In this document: piece by piece, positions 63,734 through 64,000 of the stretch | Position numbering within the stretch: the stretch's first letter is position 1 | Layout of the letters: each line of letters starts with the position of its first letter | NCBI RefSeq assembly: GCF_900107645.1 | Contig: NZ_FNQN01000002.1 | Location: 124,001-188,000 of the forward strand | Direction: 5' to 3' | From: Desulfuromusa kysingii | Lineage (GTDB): Bacteria; Desulfobacterota; Desulfuromonadia; Desulfuromonadales; Geopsychrobacteraceae | DNA length: 64,000 bases | Position numbers and translations under genes: made by a program | The notes under the pieces: generated by a model | What the model was told of the DNA's origin: nothing | Databases searched by the model: none | What the model saw: the letters and a program-made list of their open reading frames with translations, nothing else

Positions 63734-64000
63734 CTAAGCCGTTAACCCACCATTAGCACAAATATCCTGCCCCGTAATCCAACCTGACTCAGGGCTGGCC
63801 AACAATGCCACCGCTCCAGCAATATCTTCTGGAGTACCAATCCGGTTGAAAGCCGCCATCGACCCTAACTGCCTGATCTGTTCTTCGCTCTTGCCTTGGC
63901 GAAACAGGTCGGTATCGGTCGGACCGGGAGAAATCGCATTAACGGTAATACCGCGCGCGCCAAGTTCCTTCGCCAACACCTTGGTCAACTCTTCAACCGC
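63734..64000 (-). CDS. SDR-family oxidoreductase, C-terminal part (truncated by window edge)
   Basis: The last 88 codons of a short-chain dehydrogenase/reductase. AVEELTKVLAKELGARGITVNAISPGPTDTDLF is the classical segment after the catalytic YxxxK, followed by RIGTPEDIAGAVALLASPES and the C-terminal GWITGQDICANGG. The Rossmann nucleotide-binding part lies beyond the edge. It is convergent with the hypothetical gene to its left. Substrate unknown. Confidence 0.95.
   Translation of the reverse strand, partial: AVEELTKVLAKELGARGITVNAISPGPTDTDLFRQGKSEEQIRQLGSMAAFNRIGTPEDIAGAVALLASPESGWITGQDICANGGLTA

Noticed and set aside
1-64000. tRNA, rRNA, CRISPR arrays, insertion sequences or prophage genes
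   Set aside because: I saw no cloverleaf-forming segment, repeat-spacer array, transposase or phage-type gene on either strand; the sequence is a normal chromosomal core.

Overview
The window is a dense bacterial chromosome segment with no RNA genes, insertion sequences or CRISPR arrays that I can see. Gene content suggests an anaerobic, acetate-handling member of the Desulfuromonadales (Desulfuromonas/Pelobacter/Geobacter relatives). The clues are two acetate-type Na+/solute symporter pairs (small DUF4212 plus large subunit) beside a cNMP/CBS/DUF294 protein, TAXI-type TRAP transport, late cobalamin synthesis under B12 riboswitches, and a flavinylation-type redox protein. This placement is inference from gene content, not a database match.

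Layout. 1-6217 (minus): trpEGDCFB, tightly packed, followed directly by a DEAD-box helicase that runs off the left edge; trpA is not next to trpB. 6816-14730 (plus): an IclR regulator, symporter pair 1, a small membrane protein, the cNMP/CBS/DUF294 protein and symporter pair 2. 14795-30300 (minus): tpx, uspA, a fused TRAP permease and its TAXI binding protein behind a candidate sigma-54 promoter, then the sigma-54 response regulator and histidine kinase that probably drive it, asnS, a large orphan histidine kinase, prfC and an LpxL-type acyltransferase. 30550-32534 (plus): upp-uraA uracil salvage. 32606-35640 (minus): an SPFH/NfeD pair and a DUF1015 protein.

36080-48117 (plus) is the cobalamin region. 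A compact B12 riboswitch precedes cobU-cobT-cobS-(cobD::cobQ fusion)-cbiB-cobO, and a long-form B12 riboswitch precedes btuB-btuF-btuC-btuD. Import of corrinoids and the late steps (amidation, aminopropanol attachment, adenosylation, nucleotide-loop assembly) are thus controlled by the same ligand through two RNA architectures. A second structured segment lies between cobT and cobS.

48290-52482 (plus) is a general polar amino acid ABC transporter (aapJQMP type). 52513-54902 (minus) holds an orphan TAXI binding protein and a small DUF302-DUF134-asparaginase-like operon with a perfect palindrome in its promoter. 55307-60098 (plus) is a complete branched-chain amino acid ABC transporter (livKHMGF). 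60369-63632 (plus) holds a periplasmic thioredoxin/CxxCH/FMN-motif protein, a spermidine-synthase-like methyltransferase, a thioesterase and an unknown protein. An SDR dehydrogenase is cut by the right edge.

The most notable items are the three-motif redox protein at 60369-61487, the two-component/sigma-54/TAXI-TRAP circuit at 16061-23257, the contrasting B12 riboswitches plus structured cobT-cobS spacer, EF-hand-like loops inside both symporters, a 25-codon ORF coupled to the second symporter, and the DUF134 mini-operon.
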